From contig JAKOGI010000539.1 in NCBI GenBank assembly GCA_029747015.1, forward strand, positions 178,501 through 242,500: a DNA stretch of 64,000 bases. The letters run 5' to 3'. A program made the position numbers and the translations under genes. Below are positions 58,401-64,000 of the stretch, in pieces; position 1 is the stretch's first letter, and each line of letters opens with the position of its first letter. The notes beneath the pieces are model-generated. The model was not told where the DNA came from. It did not search any database and worked only from the letters and a program-made list of their open reading frames with translations. Origin of the DNA: Carnegiea gigantea. Taxonomy: Eukaryota > Streptophyta > Magnoliopsida > Caryophyllales > Cactaceae.

Positions 58401-60264
58401 TAATATGAAATTCAAAATGGTAAATTATAAATGTCATAATTAAATACTGTTTTTTTTTTTTTTTTTTTTTTTGGGGCCAAGAAAGTCATCCATATATAAT
58501 AAGTCATGATTTATGGCAAATAATACTTTTCCCTTATCCTTATGTTTGAATTGATGTTAATTATGCCTCAGATTGAACGATTAACTTGTGTTTTTTTTTT
58601 AAATAACAAACAAATTTTGTTTACTAGGCAATACACAACGATTGTGGAGCTTCAGTTCCTTATTGGTCATGCGAGAAATAACGTGAATGTAGGGATTTAT
58701 ATACTATACGATAGGTTTTGGGTTATTTTATTGATCTTTCTGCAAATTTAAGGCAAACTCTTTCAAGAGACCAACATTTGTATTTTGCAGGAGAAACTAA
58801 TTAATATGAACATCCTCAAATATTTACATTCCAAATATTATAGATAATGCGCATGTAAATGCATATGCTATATTTATACTACTATTTTAAGTTTAGGAAA
58901 AAAGGATACTTGGTATGTTTTTGCATGTTAGTATCGATCCATGGTAGTAAAGTCAGCATTGCAGTAGTGTTTGCAAAGGGATGAAACATGTCCACTATTT
59001 TATGTTATTCCATAAATACATCAAGGTGAGAGGTTTTCACTATTTTATTAATTTTCTATTTTTAAATTATAAGTATATATTATTTTTAGGAGTATCGGTT
59101 CAAGAGTTGTGGAGTCGGTTGACCACAATACGATAAGCTCCTTTTAACAATTACAGAACTGTTCATGTAATCATTTTTTCTCCTAAGAATATATTAAACA
59201 TTCGTCTTAATGGCAGAATTTTTGATATTTATGTATGTTTGAAGATAAATTTACCAGGCTTTAAATCAATTACCTTAGATCCACTTCTGTTGATTATTAT
59301 TGCAAGAATGGGATGATATGATCTCATATGTTTACCAACTAAACAGATGAATGACTTTGAGCTACTAAGGACTTGTGGGTTTTGTATCAGCGCTTTAGGT
59401 ACTGAAAATAAGGGAAGTCAAAGTACTGAACTTTATATTCTAACCTACTGAGTAAATATCCTCTAAAATGTCAATTTTATATATATGAGATGATTAAAAA
59501 AAAACCCATTGCTTAATATTTTAGACGACATATTGGGATTTCAATGCATGGTTTATAAAAGCAAAGGAAGGCCAGTTTTAAAGCCCAATTTTTGTAATTA
59601 TTCCGATGATTTTATTAATTCAAGATAACTTATATTTTTAATATAAACTAGATAGGTTATGAAACTAATGCTAACAAATTTTTACAAGAAATGGTCTCGG
59701 ATCTTATGACTTTTCTATGAGACTAGTCTTCCTCTTTCTAGATACTTGACCATGTGTACCGTTGTGTACAACTTTGTTCAAATACATAAACATCTCAGGA
59801 AATAGCCAATGAATTGGCTCTACGCATATGCATAAGCCGATCGACCAACCAAACCAGCAAAAGTTTCACCATGCGGGCTTATGCGTCATTGACGCATAAC
59901 ATTGTTTGGGGGGAACATGCAAATATAATAAGGTACTCTTGAATAGCTTCTATGAGATTTACGTACCTCCATTAAGCCAGAGGAGCACAGGCTTTTCCTG
60001 AGGCTTCTTGTCAGCCTCAAAAAACCAATAGAACAGTGCCTTGCCATGACTTGCATTCACAGTAACATACCCTGCGTAGTGTCTAAACTTCACCTTTGGC
60101 TGCCCTGGGAGTCCTTCCACCAAGTCTGCTTTCTGGGCTGCCAATATTTGGGGGCTCAAATGGATCGATGACCGAGAAGAAGCCGAAACAAACGTGACAT
60201 ATTCGAGACGATTTGCAACCAGCAGTAGCAAACAGTAAAACTTCATAACCAAGCCATTCATCAT
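50214..60264 (-). CDS. Serine carboxypeptidase-like protein (SCPL, carboxypeptidase II/D group)
   Basis: A secreted or vacuolar alpha/beta-hydrolase peptidase (family S10). There are ten exons: 59967-60264, 54542-54652, 53868-53963, 53645-53737, 52649-52737, 51947-52234, 51366-51496, 50955-51047, 50656-50761 and 50214-50363. Phases agree throughout, giving 484 codons, a normal length. The N-terminus has a hydrophobic signal-peptide-like segment ([10 protein letters not shown]...). Catalytic features are complete: WLNGGPGCSS spanning exons 1-2, [15 protein letters not shown], nucleophile Ser197 in SGESYAG, the Asp-bearing [11 protein letters not shown], and His456 in [12 protein letters not shown]. 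Sites such as NVT and NNIT could be N-glycosylated. Intron 3 uses a GC donor (CAG|GCAATT). Intron 1 is 5.3 kb with two long TA repeats, and intron 4 holds a SINE. It looks intact. Confidence 0.92.
52271..52329. repeat. (AT)n microsatellite
   Basis: An uninterrupted AT run of about 59 bp in intron 5 of the carboxypeptidase gene, 37 bp upstream of exon 6 in plus coordinates. Confidence 0.98.
52409..52611 (-). mobile_element. Short TIR MITE, CTATGTTACTCGGACT family, copy 3 (inverted)
   Basis: The right end agtccgagtaacatag and the interior (ttgacacgggtttcatgttaa, acttggcaattttc) match the copies at 5900 and 8317 when read in reverse. The left end is degraded and the centre carries a poly-C/poly-A expansion (about 52498-52535). 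It lies in intron 5 of the carboxypeptidase gene, close to exon 5. Confidence 0.6.
53041..53229 (+). repeat. tRNA-derived SINE with target duplication
   Basis: A pol III A-box-like ggctcagttggtcaga (53053-53068) and a B-box-like ggttcgactcg (53096-53106) are spaced as in tRNA-derived SINEs. The insert ends in an A-rich stretch. The flanks gaacacaaaagaaa (53027-53040) and gaacataaaagaaa (53230-53243) match at 13 of 14 positions. It lies in intron 4 of the carboxypeptidase gene and is oriented opposite to that gene. Confidence 0.8.
54797..54856. repeat. (AT)n microsatellite
   Basis: A 60 bp AT run in intron 1 of the carboxypeptidase gene, about 145 bp beyond exon 2. Confidence 0.98.
55363..55441. 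repeat. (TA)n microsatellite
   Basis: A 79 bp TA run in intron 1 of the carboxypeptidase gene, followed by a short T-run. IY-repeat ORFs called here are translation of the repeat. Confidence 0.98.
55760..56350. repeat. GGGTC-rich repeat sequence, borders unclear
   Basis: Both flanks of this stretch in intron 1 of the carboxypeptidase gene carry gagggtcaggctcggg- and gagggtcgggtaggg-like text, with an AT-rich middle. The layout resembles the hAT-type elements elsewhere in the window. I could not find inverted ends or a target duplication. Confidence 0.35.
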
Positions 60265-60412
60265 TCAGTGTTGACTAAAAGTTGATGTAAGTTATAAAGA
60301 TATATATGAGAAGTTAGCCAAAAATGATGAAGTTGTAGTAGTAATATAGAAGCTTTTGAACAACTTTGATGAGAATTAAGGCAGCTAGGTAGCTTCAATT
60401 GGAGGACGTGTT

Positions 60413-60425
60413 GGTATATATAATG
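60413..60425 (-). promoter_or_regulatory. Candidate TATA box of the carboxypeptidase gene
   Basis: The minus strand reads cattatatatacc about 150 bp upstream of the ATG at 60264, a plausible TATA position for a short leader. A second AT-rich candidate lies nearer the gene (about 60298-60310), so the choice is uncertain. Confidence 0.35.
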
Positions 60426-62680
60426 ATGAGGCTTAGCTTCTTATGTCAAAATGAAGGGGGTTGTTATTAATTTTTGAGACCAAGTGGAATGTTGTAGTTT
60501 TAAGGCACTACCTAATCTTGCTTATTTTCAGTTTGTTTTGTTGGCTTTGGAGATGACCATTTCCCAATGTATTTATGCTCACTAAGTATCTTTTGTTATT
60601 AATTTCATGATGATGGGGCTTAATTTAGATTTAATTATCTTAAGAATAGTTAGATTTAATTATTTTAAGAATAGTTAAAGTCTTGGAGGCCAAAGTTCAT
60701 GCATAGATTCATATCTCTACTCTGACAAACAAAAGAAAAACGCCTGCCTTCCAACTTAGCTTAGATAGGTAACAAATGACGGTACAAAATGCTCACCCTA
60801 ACCCCTTCATGTTATAAAAGAATTCCAAATTGAGAATTTCAGGATTAATTATGGGGTTATGAATATATAAATATCCTAAATTTAGTTAGGAATAGAAACA
60901 TATGCAAAATTTAATCAGAAACTTTCAAATAAGATGAACGGATCCAAGTGATTATACAAAAATAGAGTAAGTAATATTTATGCACTCCTGCAGTATGGCG
61001 ATCCGTTTCATGTTTTCTCTGAATTTTATCAGTTTTCGGCTCATGTGCTTCTTCATTGCAGAGGTAAGTTATAATTAACAAAGTCTCTTAAAATGTTTAC
61101 CATTGATCTAGATTTGAATCTCATTTATATCGGCCTTCTTCATATGCAATATTTCTTTTTAAAAAAAATTATTGCTAACAAATAAACCTTAAAATATACC
61201 AATAACTTAACATGTTTGTATCCTTTGTATAACAATGACAAAATTATCAATTTGTGTACATTACTATGAATATAGTTTGACTTATGCACTAGTCGAATGC
61301 ACATTAAAAAATGTTGTTATTTATGATGATCTGAGATATGCTAAAGATAATCTTAGAGATTGCGCCTGAGACTTTGTATAACACATGATCGAAAATTACA
61401 TTATGAAATTTTCAATAAATTTTTGGAATTTAACATAAACAGGGATACACTTAGAAAGAGACAAAAAAAGGAAAAGTATTAGATAGCTTGAATAGGAAAA
61501 AGCAAAAAGAACTACATGAAAAGACTATGGTCATCATTTTTGCTGCTCTTCAAAATCTAAGTGCGAAAAAGAACTCAGTGATAATTTGTGAATAAGCTTG
61601 TTAGTAACTAAGTTGCTTGAACATGAGGTAAAGAAGGTGCAAGTTTGGACACCAAAAGCTCACTTGTTGGTGAGGGATGGTCAATCTTGTGGGGTCAACT
61701 AGTAATTATATATCTTGTTAATTTGGTCATTTCATTTGTTTTGCAAACCATGCATATTTTACACCCTTTCTATAATTTTCTTTCTTCTTGGAGATCAACA
61801 ATTCTGCCTACTCCACAACTATTTGACATGATGACACACAAACCATGTTGACTTTGACTGGTGTTATTTATTGCAAGCAAGTAAAAGCATGGACAAATAA
61901 TGATCTTAACAGTTAACTTTTGTTAAACTCTATGGTCTAGAATAGGCAATGAAGAATAAGAATTTGACTTCATACAATTAGCTGAATAGATAAAGTTTTT
62001 AGAGATTAACTAGTAATTTTTTATTCTTACGAGGCACCAAAAAAATCTCATAAGTCTTTAATTGTAGTAATTGCTTATAAAAATTGCAAAAAGTTATTTA
62101 GCAACCACGTCATGCATTAAATTTTTTTATAATTTTCCATAAAATAATTAGTAGCTTTTTAAGCCCAATTAGTTATTAGGAGGTGAATTTATGAGAAACT
62201 ATTAAGGAAACATTTCCAATGTGTTAAAACATATTGCAATTAACTTAAGAAATATTTCTAGTGGCAATTCTAATACTGCAAGACATTGACAAAGTTTTGT
62301 GTTTAGATCAATTTTACAATAATATTGATGAATTTTTGTTATTGTAAGTACGTACTTTTTTGGTAGCAAAAAAATTAATTAAAATTTAATTACCAAATTT
62401 TACCTTTTTGTTTGCACTTTGGTCATAATTATCAATGCATATTGGTGGATTAATATAAGCATAATGAATATGTTACCTCAAACAAATAATTCTCACATTT
62501 TTCATAAAAAAGGAATACTAATGAATATAACTATGTGTTTATTGATTATGTAAAAGTATGTGGTAAAGAATGGAGTGAATTAGTCATTTTACAGATGAAT
62601 TTTCTAATGGGCTGATTTTTAAAATTTTGATGAAGAATTTTACAAGAATTATGATGAATTTATAAAAATTTGTCTAAGCT
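60426..62680. other. Gene-free AT-rich stretch
   Basis: This is upstream of the carboxypeptidase gene. No coding region, RNA gene or element border could be recognised; the ORF at 61645-61851 has no known motif. Confidence 0.5.
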
Positions 62681-62884
62681 TGTGAATATTCATCATCTAA
62701 GAAAAGTTTCAAGAGAAAAGGAAGGAAATGAACAATCAAATTTCATTGCATTGATCGATAGATTGCAGGGATATAATATCCATGTATATATAAAGCTGAA
62801 ACAGAGTAACTAACTAGGCGAGGTTGTTAGAATATGGCTGATGGGGCAATTTGTTGTAACCAACTCAGCTCTCTAATCTTCACA
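62681..62884 (-). repeat. Probable 3' LTR of a Ty1/copia element
   Basis: The 204 bp stretch has TG...CA ends with short inverted termini (tgtgaatatt at 62681, aatcttcaca ending at 62884). It contains a minus-strand TATA-like ctttatatataca (about 62783-62795). It is directly preceded, in the coding sense, by the purine-rich cttgagggcagaa. Its place, 104 bp after the RNase H frame, is right for a short copia LTR. The second LTR lies outside the window, so this is not confirmed by a pair. Confidence 0.55.
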
Positions 62885-62988
62885 TTCTGCCCTCAAGCTG
62901 AAATCGATAGAGTGTCTAGTAATCCAAGCTTGGAACTAAGGTAATTATGTTGAAATTCACCAAGGAGTTTGGTCATTAGATCAACCAA

Positions 62989-64000
62989 TTAGTCTTTGGA
63001 AGGGATGTGTGCTGTCTTCAAGAATACTTCAAGTAGTTTATCCCTTGTATAGTGACAACCAATCCCGAGGTGTTTTGCTCTCTTATGAAACACTGAATTT
63101 TCTGCTATATGTAAAGAGGCCTTGTTGTCACAATAGAGTGTAAAAGGTAGCTGTGCTGCCACTCTTAGATCCTGGTGAATGTAAGAAATCCACTCGAGCT
63201 CAGATGTGGTGGCTAACGTTGATCTATATTCAGCCTTTAATGTGGATTTTAAGATCGTTTTCTGCTTCTTTGTTTTCCAAGAGATCAAAGATGATCCTAG
63301 GAAAACACAATGCCCAGTTAATGATCTGGCTGACATGCGACAACTATCCCAATCAGCGTCACAATATGCCACTACCTGCATATCATTGATCTTAGAGTAG
63401 AACAAGCCCTTATTGATAGTTCCCTTAAGACACCTTAATACATGCATTGCTGCTTGGTAATGTGCTTCTTTAGGAGCTTGCAAGAACTGACTGAGATGCT
63501 ATACAACATAGAAAATATCTGGTCTGGTGAGAGTTAAGGACAACGGCCTGCCAATGATTCTCTTATCAACTTTTGGAGTAGGTATCGACTGCCCTATCTC
63601 AGTGGATAGCTTCAACCCTTTTGGCATTAGAAATTTTGTTGGTTTAGACGAAGTGAGTCCAGCATCTGTTGGTATGTCCAATATGTACTTCCTTTGATTA
63701 AGAAAACTTCCAGAATTGGATCTAGCTATTTCAATGCCAAGGAAATATTTAGCTAGACCCAAGTCTTTAATTATGAAAGCTGTATGAAGAGCAGCCTTGA
63801 TCTGAGCAATGGACTGAGCATCATCACCTGCGATGAGTAAGTCATGAACATATACCAGAATAAAAGTGCAAAGACCCTTAGATACTTTGGTAAATAAGGA
63901 GTAATCATTTTTGGATTGAGTAAATGCCTGCTAGATAAGAAAATTGGTCAGTTCCAAGTTCCACTACCTAAATGCTTGCTTTAAGCCATAGAGAGATCCC
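62989..64000 (-). pseudogene. Ty1/copia pol remnant: reverse transcriptase and RNase H (partial)
   Basis: Read from the right edge leftwards, the RT end has SLYGLKQA-like text, FILVYVHDLLIAGDD (normally YVDDLL, so a catalytic Asp is His), and LGLAKYFLGIEIARS. The RNase H part has HYQAAMHVLRCLKGTINKGL, VVAYCDADWDSC, TGHCVFLGSSLISWKTKKQ, AEYRSTLATTSELEWI and LYCDNKASLHIA. A stop near 63483-63499 separates RT from RNase H. Copia order and motifs are clear. Integrase and gag would lie beyond the right edge. Confidence 0.88.

Noticed and set aside
53964..59966. Apparent loss of the carboxypeptidase exon with the GGPGCSS oxyanion motif
   Set aside because: Exons 1 and 3 join in phase without it, so the gene looked broken. 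The exon is present at 54542-54652 with proper acceptor, donor and phase.
1..64000. CRISPR arrays, bacterial-type operons or integrated organelle DNA
   Set aside because: No regularly spaced direct repeats with unique spacers, no ribosome-binding-site-led gene strings and no plastid or mitochondrial genes were seen. Genes are spliced and of nuclear plant type.

Overview
The window is nuclear DNA of a flowering plant. It carries spliced genes with long, AT-rich introns, several families of nested plant transposable elements and an integrated plant pararetrovirus relic. The sequence does not let me name the species. Four host genes are well supported, and every exon was placed from splice sites and reading phase. 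(1) The mitochondrial succinyl-CoA ligase alpha subunit lies on the minus strand at 5264-13731: 7 exons, 343 codons. (2) A LisH/SRP40-type nucleolar phosphoprotein (Nopp140/NOLC1 family) lies on the plus strand at 39367-46438: 6 exons, 428 codons. (3) A single-exon nicotinamidase of the isochorismatase family lies on the plus strand at 48601-49218. (4) A serine carboxypeptidase-like gene lies on the minus strand at 50214-60264: 10 exons, 484 codons, with one GC-AG intron and a 5.3 kb first intron. I see no functional link between the four genes.

Layout from left to right. 1-3962: a decayed minus-strand endogenous pararetrovirus (Caulimoviridae). It has a tRNA-Met primer site, a coat-protein zinc knuckle, a possible movement-protein region and an open protease frame that runs off the left edge. 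It is broken by one hAT-type MITE and two SINEs, all with target-site duplications. 3963-5263: no gene. 5264-13731: the ligase gene, with MITEs in its introns. 13934-14773: a hAT-type element about 200 bp upstream of its start codon. 14782-17454: no gene.

17455-33800 is a nest. Fragments of a plus-strand Ty3/gypsy-type element (a TATA-bearing LTR-like stretch on the left, a gag remnant on the right) flank a full-length 11.8 kb minus-strand Ty3/gypsy element (18877-30714). The inner element has 2.5 kb LTRs, a CCGCC/CTGCC target duplication, a tRNA-Met primer site and gag-protease-RT-RNase H-integrase remnants typical of the Tekay chromoviruses. It carries an extra acidic reading frame in its leader. 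It was itself hit by a 475 bp hAT-type MITE. 33790-35930: a decayed L1-type LINE. 35931-38576: nothing recognisable apart from one unassigned ORF. 38577-39133: another hAT-type MITE, ending next to the telo-box promoter of the nucleolar phosphoprotein gene. 62681-64000: the 3' end of a minus-strand Ty1/copia element.

The most useful structural observation is a MITE family seen three times (1872-2469, 26700-27174, 41055-41616). Each copy has TAGGGATG-like ends, 8 bp target duplications and internal degenerate GGGTAY repeats, and the copies sit in a viral relic, a retrotransposon leader and a host intron. Other points worth checking are a 5S-rRNA-like block present in only one of the two gypsy LTRs and the acidic leader ORF. 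I found no CRISPR array, operon-like cluster or clearly new multi-gene system.
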